51,327 nucleotides of DNA from CAUYUA01 sp963575675 (GCA_963575675.1 CAUYUA010000177.1:1-51327); one strand, 5' to 3'; positions 1-8,265 are shown, numbered from the stretch's first letter. Notes: a model not told the origin generated them from the sequence alone. Numbers and translations: made by a program.

Positions 1-178
1 TGATTTTTCTTTAATTAGATTCTGCTCACAACATCGTTTCTCACCATATTTTTTTTTTCTTTTATTTTTTCTTACAAACTATTTTTTCCTTTAATCTACT
101 TAAAATATTCTTTCATTTACATTTTTTTTCTTTTCTTTTTTTTATTCAATTTTCTCATCTAAATAATGGTTATATCTT
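1..178. other. T-rich low-complexity intergenic stretch
   Basis: The plus strand is dominated by T runs broken by C and A, with almost no G, in sharp contrast to the GC-richer genes beside it. No ORF or structured RNA was recognised. It lies just downstream of the minus-strand lpxL-like gene, so it could hold that operon's 3' end, but no clear hairpin is visible. Confidence 0.6.
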
Positions 179-1108
179 TTATCTTTTTGTTTTTTTTCGG
201 CCCCTATCCATCCGCCCAGCGTTGTGAAGGCCACAGCCATTGTTCTGGATGGTCGCAAACCAAGGTCTGATCATTTGGTTCATGCAGGTTAGCAACGTCA
301 AAACATCCGTTTCACGATTTCCAGAGTTCGGCAGCGTCAACGGGGGCTCTACTGTCACGCGAAATTTTGCGCCTTCCAAACGCTCAACCCGCGCGGGCAG
401 CAAGGGACATCTGAGCTTCAACGCTAGTTGCGCCGCCGCAGGCGCCGTCATGGCGTCTTGTCCGAAGAAGGGAACGGGAACTCCATCATTCATCTTTTGG
501 TCGATTAACATCGCCACGGCGCCTCCTTTGAGCAAGGCGCTTAAGACAGCTTTGGCGCCGTCTCGGCCTTTGGGAACCAGTTTCCCGGCGCCGATCGGAC
601 GAATTTTTAGTATCAAGCGATTGATGATCGGGTTGTTCGGTCGGCGGTACACTGACGTTAAAGAGACGCCCAAGCGTCCGGCGCCGGTAGGCAACAACTC
701 CCAGTTGGCTAAGTGAGCGGAAAACATTAAAAAAGGTTGACCGGATGTTGCGCATTTTTCAAGATGTTCGGCTCCAATCAGTGTTACGCGCCCGTTCTCC
801 GTATTCCATAACGAATTTAGGTGGGGGTACTCTGCCAGAACCCGCCCGAGGTTGTCCCACATGCCGCGTAGGATGTGTCTTTTTTGGTCGTCAGAAAGCT
901 CGGGGAGGGCGCGATCAAGGTTTCGTCGCGCCTTTTTTGAGGCTCCAAGAGCCGGCCCGATGCTGCGCAGCATAGCTCCACCGAAAGCGGAGGCTGCGTC
1001 GGGCGGTAGAGCGGCGATGATTTTGAGCAAGGCAAGCGACAAGAGCGCTTGTGTTGGATAAGCGAAATGCCTTCGCCACCAACGTGCGAAAGAGCTATGA
1101 TGCGCCAT
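179..1108 (-). CDS. LpxL/LpxM-type lipid A acyltransferase, C-terminus apparently frameshifted
   Basis: Lysophospholipid acyltransferase of the LpxL/HtrB group, which adds a secondary acyl chain to lipid A precursors at the inner membrane. A hydrophobic N-terminal segment lies near residues 20-35. The catalytic HxxxxE motif is at H132 and E137 (SAHLANWE), followed by the YRRPNNP and FFGQ-type motifs of the family. It is the last gene of waaA-lpxK-lpxL, 48 bp after lpxK. Oddity: the family's closing PEQWLW-type motif is absent from this frame after about residue 282 but is present in an overlapping frame of the same strand (D-H-P-E-Q-W-L-W-P-S-Q-R-W, ending at a TAG at 204-206). A one-base indel near 265-300 would explain this. 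It may be a real mutation or a sequence error. The exact LpxL versus LpxM role is not decided. Confidence 0.85.
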   Translation of the reverse strand: MAHHSSFARWWRRHFAYPTQALLSLALLKIIAALPPDAASAFGGAMLRSIGPALGASKKARRNLDRALPELSDDQKRHILRGMWDNLGRVLAEYPHLNSLWNTENGRVTLIGAEHLEKCATSGQPFLMFSAHLANWELLPTGAGRLGVSLTSVYRRPNNPIINRLILKIRPIGAGKLVPKGRDGAKAVLSALLKGGAVAMLIDQKMNDGVPVPFFGQDAMTAPAAAQLALKLRCPLLPARVERLEGAKFRVTVEPPLTLPNSGNRETDVLTLLTCMNQMIRPWFATIQNNGCGLHNAGRMDRGRKKTKR

Positions 1109-1156
1109 TTTCTTTGTTCGTTTGCGGTGCTTGAATTTTGTTCTGCGTCTGAGACG

Positions 1157-2182
1157 TTAAGTATTTGAATTATGTGACAATGCAGAAAGGCATCCTTTGT
1201 CTTCCATTAAGGACAACAATCCCTGTAAGGCTCCGGCGGTCCAGAGCAATCGAACCGACAAGGTCAAAACCATTGGCCGCAGATCTGGACGGATGCGCAC
1301 TGCATCTTTAGCGGTGGTGACTAAGATGGCACCTGCTTGGCGGGCTCGGTTGGCCAGAGTGACGATTTCTTCCGGAAGATATGGGTAATGATCGGGGAAT
1401 GAAACGCAGTCGATGAGGCGGGCGCCGGTGGCAGCGCATGTTGCAAAAAATTTTTCCGGATGGCCGATTCCAGCAAAAGCCAACACCCGTTCTCCTTCAA
1501 GGCGTTCTTTCAGAGCAGGTTCGGGGGCGATTCGAGCTTTGAAGATCGGAAGGCGACCGGCGACGGTTTTGACGACTCCGGCGCGATCTTCGCCGACCAC
1601 AATTACGGCGTCGGCGCGTTTCAGTCCGCGCGTAATCGGTTCGCGTAGGGGACCGCTTGGAATTACGCAGCCGTTGCCGAAACCAGTTCCGCCGTCGGCC
1701 ACAATCAGAGAAGCGGTCTTGGCCAGCCCAGGATTTTGGAAACCGTCGTCTAGGATGATGAGCTTGGCTCCTGCGCACTCGGCGGCTTTGGCGCCGTCTT
1801 GTCGCCGATGAGCAACCCAAGTCGGTGCGCGCTCAGCCAAAAGCAGAGCCTCATCGCCAACGTCGACGGCGGAGTGTTGATCGGGATCAACTTGAGTTGG
1901 CCCTTTAAGACGTCCGCCATATCCCCTGGTGATAAAATGGACGGGGGTTTGCCCTGTCTCATTGCGTCCGAGCAGGAGTTCAGCCAAGGCCATGGCGACA
2001 GGAGTTTTTCCTGCGCCGCCTGCGACCAGGTTTCCGACGCAAATCACCGGGATTTCGGCGGTCCAGGGCTGGGTAATTTTATGTCGCCACCATCCGACCG
2101 CGCTGTAAACCGCTCCGATCGGAGCCAGTGCGCGTGCTTTCAGTGTGGGGGGCGAGCGTAGCCAAAACGTCGGCGCCTTCAT
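1157..2182 (-). CDS. lpxK: Tetraacyldisaccharide 4'-kinase LpxK
   Basis: Phosphorylates the 4' position of the tetraacyl disaccharide to make lipid IVA, on the cytoplasmic face of the inner membrane. The Walker A loop is at about residues 55-60 (AGGAGKTP), preceded by the VGNL strand. The motif ILDDGFQ follows, and the DHYPY and TTAKDAVR motifs typical of LpxK are near the C-terminus. The length of 341 aa is normal. The start codon overlaps the stop of waaA by four bases (ATGA), which indicates translational coupling; lpxL follows 48 bp downstream. It stands within a conventional lipid A / Kdo operon read right to left. Confidence 0.95.
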   Translation of the reverse strand: MKAPTFWLRSPPTLKARALAPIGAVYSAVGWWRHKITQPWTAEIPVICVGNLVAGGAGKTPVAMALAELLLGRNETGQTPVHFITRGYGGRLKGPTQVDPDQHSAVDVGDEALLLAERAPTWVAHRRQDGAKAAECAGAKLIILDDGFQNPGLAKTASLIVADGGTGFGNGCVIPSGPLREPITRGLKRADAVIVVGEDRAGVVKTVAGRLPIFKARIAPEPALKERLEGERVLAFAGIGHPEKFFATCAATGARLIDCVSFPDHYPYLPEEIVTLANRARQAGAILVTTAKDAVRIRPDLRPMVLTLSVRLLWTAGALQGLLSLMEDKGCLSALSHNSNT

Positions 2183-3522
2183 AAAACACCTCCTGTTTTG
2201 ACGGAGCTTGGTTCGACAAGGGAGGACGCTGTGTGAATTTTATGATCGTGGAGTGGGTAAAAATCACGCATCAGCGGTTTCAGCGCCTCCAAGACGCGGG
2301 CGGCTGCGTCTCGACCGCGTGCGGTTGCGGTCTGCGCGGCGACGCCCAGAGCGGTGCGTTTGGCGGGGTCATGAAGTAACTCTCCGACGGCGTTGGTGAG
2401 CTGATCTATCGTGCTTACCGGCAGAGCGGCGTTTGCGGCTTCCAGCTCGGCGGTGATTGCGGAAAAATTGTGCATGTGCGGCCCGTAGACGACGGCGCAT
2501 CCAAGCTGCGCTGGTTCGATGGGGTTTTGTCCTCCGTGGGCGGCCATGGAGCCGCCGATCCACACGACAGGGGCCAAGCGATACCAAAGTCCCATTTCAC
2601 CGATGGTGTCGGCGACATAGACGGCGTGTTCAGAGGCGATGGCGTCTCCGGTGGAGCGACGGGCGACGGATAGTTGACGGTTTTTTGCCATCGCGGCAAT
2701 GGCTGCGCCTCGATGTGGATGACGCGGAGCGATAATGGTCAGGAGATCGGGTGTTGAGGTCGCCAAGGTTTCATGGATGCTCAGGGCGATTTCGTCTTCG
2801 CCGGGGTGGCTGCTTGCCAACAGCCAACAAGGGCGGTTTTCGCAGGCGTGTTGCAGCGTCGTTAAAGCGTCGGGATCGACAGGGGGAGGGTCGGCGGAGA
2901 ATTTCAAGTTGCCAACGCAGCGAACTTCAGGCGCGCCCAGTGCGGTTAGGCGTTCGGCGTCGCCTTGGGTTTGCGCCAGGCAGAGCTGGAATGTGCTCAG
3001 AAGATTTCTGATGAAACGTGGGGCGCGGTTCCATCGGCGGAACGAGTCGGGGGACATGCGAGCGTTGATCAGCGCCGCTGGAATATTCTGTTGTTGAGCT
3101 TCCCATAATAAATTTGGCCATAGTTCGGATTCGATCCACAGAGCAAGATTTGGTCGCCAGTGGTTCAGGAAGCGTCGAACGTAACCGGGGCGATCAATGG
3201 GGATGTATTGGTGGAATGCTTGGGGAGGAAGGCGATGGGCGAGGATTTGGGCCGAGGTGATGGTGCCTGTGGTGATGAGGGCGTGAGCGTCTGGGCACAA
3301 GTTTAGGAATTGCTGGAGCAGGGCGAGAATCGAAAGAGATTCGCCGATGCTGGCGCCGTGGAGCCATATCACGGCTCCGGGAGGGCGTGGGCATGAAGGA
3401 AAACCGCGCCGTTCGTTGTGTCGGATCGGGTCTTCTTTGCCGGCGGCGCGTCGTCGGGCCATATAGTAGCGTATCGCTGGCCCGCCTAGGTGGGTGAGGC
3501 CCCGGTAAACCGTTTGCAGCAT
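2179..3522 (-). CDS. waaA: 3-deoxy-D-manno-octulosonic acid transferase WaaA (KdtA)
   Basis: Transfers Kdo from CMP-Kdo to lipid IVA. A hydrophobic N-terminal anchor is followed by the HGASIGES motif, whose Glu is the catalytic base in this family. The C-terminal GT-B half has GGSMAAHGGQNPIEPA. The open frame extends upstream to 3645, but I prefer the ATG at 3522. It places the catalytic Glu at residue 61, very close to E60 of the E. coli enzyme, and gives 447 aa, near the usual 420-450. The upstream extension looks unlike a WaaA N-terminus. No strong ribosome site precedes either start. First gene of the operon with lpxK and the lpxL-like gene. Confidence 0.92.
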   Translation of the reverse strand: MLQTVYRGLTHLGGPAIRYYMARRRAAGKEDPIRHNERRGFPSCPRPPGAVIWLHGASIGESLSILALLQQFLNLCPDAHALITTGTITSAQILAHRLPPQAFHQYIPIDRPGYVRRFLNHWRPNLALWIESELWPNLLWEAQQQNIPAALINARMSPDSFRRWNRAPRFIRNLLSTFQLCLAQTQGDAERLTALGAPEVRCVGNLKFSADPPPVDPDALTTLQHACENRPCWLLASSHPGEDEIALSIHETLATSTPDLLTIIAPRHPHRGAAIAAMAKNRQLSVARRSTGDAIASEHAVYVADTIGEMGLWYRLAPVVWIGGSMAAHGGQNPIEPAQLGCAVVYGPHMHNFSAITAELEAANAALPVSTIDQLTNAVGELLHDPAKRTALGVAAQTATARGRDAAARVLEALKPLMRDFYPLHDHKIHTASSLVEPSSVKTGGVL

Positions 3523-3919
3523 TGCCGAATTCAGAAGAAAAAGAGAGGATTTGGAAAACGCTTTTCTTGTAGCACATGAGGCGCAAGGGGCGCCACCTTT
3601 GTTTGAAATATAAAGAGTTTGATTTTTGTTTCTTTTTCGCGTCATATTTTAGAGATGGGAGAAAAGATGGATTTCAGGGGGCGGTTGGAGGATATATCAA
3701 TGTTTCCAACGCTTCCAACGATTGTTTTTTAGGGGTTGGAGTTTGTCCGAAGAAAGGGGCAATGGGCGTGATTCTATGGTTTCTGATTCGGGAGCGTTGA
3801 TCTTGGTTGGTTTTCGGAAATATTTGGTGTTTCTCTTTGGGCGTCGGCGGGTGAGTCGTGTGAAGAGGCTGCGGTCTGCGTCTGTCTTTGTTTTCGAGGA
3901 AAATATTGGGAGAGCGGTC
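3523..3919. other. Intergenic region between waaA and the small secreted protein gene
   Basis: Divergent promoter region for waaA (minus) and the plus-strand gene that follows. The open frames on both sides extend into it, but neither extension looks coding. I see no convincing repeat or structured RNA; T-rich and G-rich patches alternate. Confidence 0.4.
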
Positions 3920-4351
3920 GTGTCGCACAGAATACAATGGCGTTTGCGTGTTTGTCTGTTTGTTTCACTTTTTATGATGTTTTCTTTGCTTTTGTTGCGT
4001 TCTGGTTGGAGTGCGACTCTATTGGAGATTGAGGCGTTGTTGCGCAGTCGTCCATGGTGCCATGTTTCGACGGATGCTCAGGGGATGGTTATCGGTTCGG
4101 AAAAGGTGGTGTTTGGGGGTGATGGTTGGGTGACGATGACGATGACTTTGCGGAAGGGCGTGGTTGAGATGGATGGCTTTTCGGAAAACGGCGAGCGTGT
4201 GGAGCGGGTGCGTTGGAGGGTTGAACCGGGTGCGTTGTCGTTTTCGCAGAACGGGCGGGAGTGGTCGAAGATGTCTTTATTGTCGCGGAGGAACTCTTCG
4301 GGGCAGATGGTGATTGTGGTTAATGGTGATCCTTATGCGCCTTGCAAGTGA
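3920..4351 (+). CDS. Small secreted protein of unknown function
   Basis: I do not recognise a family. The preferred start is GTG at 3920, with GGGAGAG about seven bases upstream. The frame is open from 3722, with other possible starts at 3722 and 3776. From 3920 the 143-aa product begins with basic residues, then a hydrophobic run (about residues 10-28) and a GWSA site, which is a classical signal peptide. The mature part has short beta-like segments, one early Cys (RPWCHVS) and one near the C-terminus (YAPCK), which might form a disulfide in the periplasm. A hairpin terminator follows directly. The base pattern is G/T-rich, unlike the lipid A genes. Coding status is likely, not certain. Confidence 0.55.
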   Translation: MSHRIQWRLRVCLFVSLFMMFSLLLLRSGWSATLLEIEALLRSRPWCHVSTDAQGMVIGSEKVVFGGDGWVTMTMTLRKGVVEMDGFSENGERVERVRWRVEPGALSFSQNGREWSKMSLLSRRNSSGQMVIVVNGDPYAPCK

Positions 4352-4388
4352 TTGTTTGTGGCTATAGATGAGACGAATTAAACAAATT

Positions 4389-4424
4389 CAAAGGGTCCAG
4401 GAACACAGTTCCTGGACCTTTTGA
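4389..4424. terminator. Bidirectional hairpin terminator, repeat family A
   Basis: Near-perfect palindrome: a GTCCAGGAAC arm, ACA loop and GTTCCTGGAC arm, with A-rich 5' and T-rich 3' flanks. It sits between convergent genes. The sequence matches other hairpins in this window (8201-8236, 33051-33108, 36273-36310, 45060-45131), so it belongs to a dispersed terminator-like family. Confidence 0.75.
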
Positions 4425-4478
4425 ATTATTGTTCAGGACATTTCTTTACATTTCTTCTGCGATGTCTTGTCGTCTTGA

Positions 4479-4934
4479 TTAGCGTGGCGGCGGCTCTGGT
4501 GGTGGTCCCGGCGGTCCACGCCACTCGGCGAGATTGCGGCGGGCTTCAGGCGACATGGCGCTGACGGTGTCAACCAACGCCTTTCCAAGCATCGTTTCAA
4601 ATCGGTCGCGAGCCGCCATGCCTTCCTGGAGAACCGTTTGTAAATGAGCGACGTTAAGCGGCTCTCGTCGCACGGCGTCGCGAACGCGCTCAGGGAAACT
4701 TCTCATAAGAACATGCGCTTCTTCTAAGCGCGGCGCAATAGTGGCAAAATTATCACGGAGAATGCGTCCATCGGCTTCGGGTAATCTTTCGGCGAGGCGG
4801 GCGATGTCTTGAGCGAAGTTGTGGTGTGGCGGTCCTCTCCATAGGTGAACTCCAACCACCGAAATCAAGAAGACATTGAGCGCCAATGACGTCGGCAAAA
4901 CGCAACGACGCAAAAAGGGAGTGCGTAGTTTCAT
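4479..4934 (-). CDS. Periplasmic heavy-metal-sensor-like (CnrX/CpxP-type) protein
   Basis: 151 aa with one N-terminal membrane anchor or uncleaved signal (about residues 13-32), then an all-helical periplasmic domain. The fold resembles the heavy-metal-resistance (Metal_resist, CnrX/ZraP/CpxP-like) group, which binds metals or misfolded proteins in the periplasm. Conserved-looking features are a PP-HH patch after the anchor, RLPEADGRILRD, and a C-terminal MSPEARRNLAEW helix ending in a Pro-rich tail (GPPGPPPEPPPR). It begins two bases after the stop of the upstream single-TM protein, in an operon headed by an ECF sigma factor. I infer it helps sense envelope conditions for that sigma factor. 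The specific ligand is unknown. Confidence 0.7.
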   Translation of the reverse strand: MKLRTPFLRRCVLPTSLALNVFLISVVGVHLWRGPPHHNFAQDIARLAERLPEADGRILRDNFATIAPRLEEAHVLMRSFPERVRDAVRREPLNVAHLQTVLQEGMAARDRFETMLGKALVDTVSAMSPEARRNLAEWRGPPGPPPEPPPR

Positions 4935-4936
4935 GA

Positions 4937-5401
4937 TTAGAACGACTCCATGGGCACATAGTAGGCGATAAGAGAAGACAAATCAGTCGCCACGTAAGGG
5001 TAAAAAACGGATTCAATTGAGTTTGCTCCGAGCGACAGGCCTAAAATTAATCCCAGAAGCGCGGGCGCGCCATAGCGTATGACTCTTGCATTGCCGAATA
5101 AGGCGTAAAAGGCGGCGCTTAAAGAATTTCCTGTCTTGAGAGCTTGGTGGGTTTGAGCCGCAATCGCCAGAGTATTCTCTACAATCCTCTCCATCCGTTC
5201 CGAGTCTATTGCAGGACTCAAGGGCGTTTGAGCTGATTGGGTCAGCATTGTTTCCAAAGTGACGGCGCGTCGCCATTCGCGTTGAATCTCTTGCGGCGCT
5301 GTCGCCAAGAACGACCTTGCTTCGGTCTGAAAAACCGAAGGCCAAAGGTCAATATTTGTTCCTCGGCGCTCCATTAATTTATGGAATTGTTTTGGCGTCA
5401 T
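4937..5401 (-). CDS. Single-TM protein, putative anti-sigma factor
   Basis: 154 aa: a soluble N-terminal half of about 105 residues rich in helices, then one membrane segment (about residues 113-128, ALLGLILGLSLGA) and a short C-terminal tail. Its start overlaps the stop of the ECF sigma gene by four bases (ATGA). That position and topology are typical of an anti-sigma factor, with a cytoplasmic N-terminus holding the sigma factor. No zinc-binding HxxxCxxC motif is present, so it is not a classical ZAS-type anti-sigma. Function is inferred from context only. Confidence 0.65.
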   Translation of the reverse strand: MTPKQFHKLMERRGTNIDLWPSVFQTEARSFLATAPQEIQREWRRAVTLETMLTQSAQTPLSPAIDSERMERIVENTLAIAAQTHQALKTGNSLSAAFYALFGNARVIRYGAPALLGLILGLSLGANSIESVFYPYVATDLSSLIAYYVPMESF

Positions 5402-6009
5402 GGCGCACCTCCTATTTCGTCTAAAATCCCCAGCGCCATCAATCGCGCGCGTAAGGCTCGCCGCCCGCGAACCAGTAAAGAATCCAGAGCGGAGACTGAT
5501 ACATTCAACGCCTGCGCAGTTTCTGATCCGCTGAGATCAGAGTAATAGAACAGCGTAATCGCCGATTTTTGCCGCTCCGGCAAAGCGTTCACCGCATCGC
5601 TCATCAAACGAGCCGTTTCTTGTGTGGATATTTGGTCAAAACTGTTTGGCGAGGGATCCATTGCATCCTCGGCCTCGTCCAGAGGCTCTGTTGTTTTTTT
5701 CCGTTTGCGATCGATGCATAGATTTATCACCACCCGATAGAACCATGTCTTAAACTGAGCCTGACCATCGCTTCGCCATCGAGCCGCTCCCGTCCACACC
5801 TTAAGAAACGCTTCTTGAGCGATCTCATCGGCGTCGGTTGGGTTGCCCACCATTCGTTGCGCAACTCCAAGGCTCATCGGCAAATGGCGACGCATCAAAA
5901 CCTGAAACGCGCGATGATTTCCACCGGAAATCTCTTCGATCAACGCGGCGTCTTCCCAAGCGTCCATCGCCTTGGCGGAGGTCTTTTTGCTCTGTGTTTC
6001 GTAAGCCAA
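5398..6009 (-). CDS. ECF-type RNA polymerase sigma factor
   Basis: Sigma-70 family, extracytoplasmic-function group. Region 2 runs from FQVLMRRHLPMSLG through DADEIAQEAFLKVW to FKTWFYRVVINLCID. Region 4 (LPERQKSAITLFYYSDLSG..TAQALNVS..ALDSLLVRGRRALR) carries the helix-turn-helix. The start is uncertain. TTG at 6009 has a strong AGGAGG four bases upstream; the frame is also open to 6042 (TTG), and an ATG lies at 5967. The three-gene operon sigma / single-TM protein / metal-sensor-like protein is transcribed leftward. It is divergent from an EF-hand gene, which makes that gene a candidate target. Confidence 0.88.
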   Translation of the reverse strand: MAYETQSKKTSAKAMDAWEDAALIEEISGGNHRAFQVLMRRHLPMSLGVAQRMVGNPTDADEIAQEAFLKVWTGAARWRSDGQAQFKTWFYRVVINLCIDRKRKKTTEPLDEAEDAMDPSPNSFDQISTQETARLMSDAVNALPERQKSAITLFYYSDLSGSETAQALNVSVSALDSLLVRGRRALRARLMALGILDEIGGAP

Positions 6010-6405
6010 GCCGCCTCCTTCCGCCGTTATTTTTTTATTCAAGAGAGTCGAAGGCTATGTGTCGATCATTCAACTCATAGATATTGTACGTTCCATTTCG
6101 AGGCTTACTTGCGGAAAAAATGGTGTTGAGCAAAAAATGCCGAGCGGCGAATTTTGCCTATTCGGCGTTCCGATCCGAAGAAAAGCCATAAATGACGGCA
6201 AAAAATTCTTAGTGATAGGCAATATTTTCCTTGTTTTATTAAGTCTATTTAAGGGTTTCTTTGTCGTCGTTAGGTTCAAAAAAAATTCTCGATCTTCGAA
6301 AATTTTGAAGAAACTTGCGCAAGGGAATTCTCGGTCAATCGTCTAAGGAAAGATTGCGGAGTAGGTTCTTGGAAACCGACCTCGCTATAATACTGGAGAC
6401 ATCCA
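6010..6405. promoter_or_regulatory. Divergent regulatory region, ECF operon / EF-hand gene
   Basis: About 400 bp of AT-rich sequence. On the plus strand a TATAAT box at 6386-6391 lies 15 bases before the EF-hand ATG, which is close for a start site. A GGAAAC at 6371-6376 is reminiscent of the GGAAC -35 element used by ECF sigma factors, but its spacing to any -10 was not verified. GGAG at 6394-6397 is the ribosome site for the EF-hand gene. Confidence 0.4.
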
Positions 6406-7260
6406 ATGGTAGACGCCTTAAGTGGGAGCAGCGCATCCAACCAAATTCGGTTGCAGCAAGCCCAACAGGCTATGTTCAAAAAGATGGACGTCAACGGCGA
6501 CAGCAAGGTCGACCGGAGTGAGTTCGTCAGCGCAAAGCCGAAAGATGTTACGGAGCAACAAGCCGGCGCCTTGTTCGATGCTTTGGACTCCGGGAAATCC
6601 GGGAGTCTTAGCGCCGACGACATCAAATCCGGCTTTGCGCGATTGTCAAGCAGCGTTAAAAGCACTCTTATAAATGCGCAAGCTGGGGCTCAAGCCGCCG
6701 AAGGCGGTCGAGGTGGTCCGCCTTCGGCGGCGGATATGTTCAAAAAATCCGACACGGACGGCGACGGAAAAGTCACCAAACAAGAGTTCGTCAATTCTCG
6801 CCCTGATAACGTTAGTGAAGACCAAGCCGGCGCTTTTTTTGATCGATTGGACACACAAAAATCCGGTAGTTTGACCGAAGATCAGATGACCACCGCTCTG
6901 CAAAGCGAGGGGCCCGGCGGTCCTCCTCCGGGAGGCGGCGGTCCCGGCGGTCCCGGTGGCGGTCCTGGCGGTCCTCCTCCGGGGGGTGGTCGTGGAGGTC
7001 CAGGGGGCGCAGTTGGCGGCGGCGGTCAAAATTCTCAATCGTCTCAGTTGGCTTCTCTGCTTGGGGATTCTTTATCATCATCGTCGGGTTCTTCTTCGGA
7101 TTCTTCCGATGCCTCAGATTCATCAAAATCTTCGAAGTCCTCGAATGACTCATCGACTGCGGCTCTGTTGGAGACTCTGAAGAGAGCATCGCAGTCCTAT
7201 GGAAGTTCGAATTACAGTATGCAAGCCTCGATTACTCGTTCATTCAGCGTGTCTTTCTAA
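6406..7260 (+). CDS. Four-EF-hand calcium-binding protein with Gly/Pro- and Ser-rich tail
   Basis: 284 aa without a signal peptide. EF loops lie at residues 28-39 (D-x-N-x-D..E, canonical), 61-72 (degenerate), 116-127 (DTDGDGKVTKQE, canonical) and 149-160 (degenerate). Loops 1-2 and 3-4 form an internal duplication of about 88 residues, with matching linkers (DVTEQQAGALFDALD and NVSEDQAGAFFDRLD). A Gly/Pro-rich stretch (about 169-208) and a Ser/Asp-rich stretch follow, and the end is aromatic/Ser-rich (SFSVSF). The arrangement recalls XopAW-like bacterial EF-hand proteins, but no function is established for this one. GGAG eight bases before the ATG supports the start. It is divergent from the ECF sigma operon; I infer calcium binding and possible control by that sigma factor. 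Confidence 0.85.
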   Translation: MVDALSGSSASNQIRLQQAQQAMFKKMDVNGDSKVDRSEFVSAKPKDVTEQQAGALFDALDSGKSGSLSADDIKSGFARLSSSVKSTLINAQAGAQAAEGGRGGPPSAADMFKKSDTDGDGKVTKQEFVNSRPDNVSEDQAGAFFDRLDTQKSGSLTEDQMTTALQSEGPGGPPPGGGGPGGPGGGPGGPPPGGGRGGPGGAVGGGGQNSQSSQLASLLGDSLSSSSGSSSDSSDASDSSKSSKSSNDSSTAALLETLKRASQSYGSSNYSMQASITRSFSVSF

Positions 7261-7351
7261 TATTCTGTCTCCCTTAAAAAAAATAGATAGAGACAAAGAC
7301 TGCACTTTTGTTGCCTGGGAATGGATGGAAGCTTTCCTTGTTTGCTGAAAG

Positions 7352-7386
7352 GCGAATCTCCCGCAAGCTGTGAGAGGTTCGCTTTT
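7352..7386 (+). terminator. Hairpin terminator after the EF-hand gene
   Basis: A nine-base-pair stem (GCGAATCTC with GAGGTTCGC, one G-T pair), a 13-base loop and a TTTT run. It lies about 90 bp after the EF-hand stop. The rest of 7261-7685 is AT-rich, with no other feature I can support. Confidence 0.55.
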
Positions 7387-7685
7387 GGGTAAAATAAGGA
7401 GGGCTTTTGTCGTTGGTTTTGCCGACCGGGAACTCAATTTCTGGAGTTGTCTCATTTTTGCTCAGAAGAGTTAAAGAGGGGAGAGCAATTCTTCCGCTTG
7501 TCGGCACATTCTTGGAAACCGTCGGAAACATTGATATTCTCTTCTGGCGGACTCTTAAAGTTCGCCTTTTTTTTTAATGGATTCGAAATCCGTTCTAGGA
7601 TTAGACTACGAAAAAGGCGTGTGTGGAAGAAAAACAGCCAAGCCAAACGGACATAAAAATAGGCGCAGAGCGCAAGGAGACGGTG

Positions 7686-8156
7686 ATGTTTATTGAAAAA
7701 GTTCCTGAAAAGTATCAAAAAACATTCACTTGGGTGTTTGTTGGTTCTGGAATGGCGATGGGGCTTTTGATACCGGCGTATTTTTTGTTGTCTTTGGCTC
7801 CGCATATGAAGATATGGGTTGATATATTCTTTATTAGCGACTTCATTATTCATTTTGCTGTGCTTATTGATGGTCTTCATTATTTTTGTTTTGTTTGCTT
7901 TAAAGATGAAACTCGACAGATGTTCAATATGTTGCGTTATTGGCAACCTGAACCGCCTCAACCATCTACGGCGTTGATTGTTTCTCCTGAATCTGAAACG
8001 GGCGTTCTCACCACAACGCAGGCGGTTCCCGTTTCTCCGGGACGATCCCAATTGGTGTATATTCAAAACGGAACCCGAGCGCCGGAAATGGGGGAACCTG
8101 AAGGACAGCCTCGGCGCAGTTCTCGGCTTATCGTTCGACGTTTTGACCGTAATTAA
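7686..8156 (+). CDS. Two-TM membrane protein of unknown function
   Basis: 156 aa. The ATG at 7686 is preceded by AAGGAG at a spacing of six; the frame is open further upstream to 7623 but lacks a ribosome site there. Two hydrophobic helices lie at about residues 14-37 and 44-68, separated by a very short loop, so both termini are probably cytoplasmic. An aromatic/Cys patch (HYFCFVCFKDETRQMFN) follows the second helix. The C-terminal 70 residues are polar, Pro- and Arg-rich and probably disordered. No family recognised. A strong bidirectional terminator follows. Confidence 0.6.
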   Translation: MFIEKVPEKYQKTFTWVFVGSGMAMGLLIPAYFLLSLAPHMKIWVDIFFISDFIIHFAVLIDGLHYFCFVCFKDETRQMFNMLRYWQPEPPQPSTALIVSPESETGVLTTTQAVPVSPGRSQLVYIQNGTRAPEMGEPEGQPRRSSRLIVRRFDRN

Positions 8157-8181
8157 TTCGGCCTGTTGACATATGATTTCG

Positions 8182-8254
8182 GATTCTTTTCATAAAAACG
8201 AAAAAGGTCTGGAGACTGCATTCCCAGACCTTTTTAATTTTTATGAAAAGAATC
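8182..8254. terminator. Long bidirectional hairpin with nested repeat-A core
   Basis: Outer arms of 16 bases (GATTCTTTTCATAAAA and its reverse complement) enclose a second palindrome (AAAAAGGTCTGG ... CCCAGACCTTTTT). T runs occur on both strands. It lies between convergent genes, so it can end transcription from both sides. The core matches the 4389-4424 hairpin family. Confidence 0.8.
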
Positions 8255-8265
8255 GAAAGCATGTG

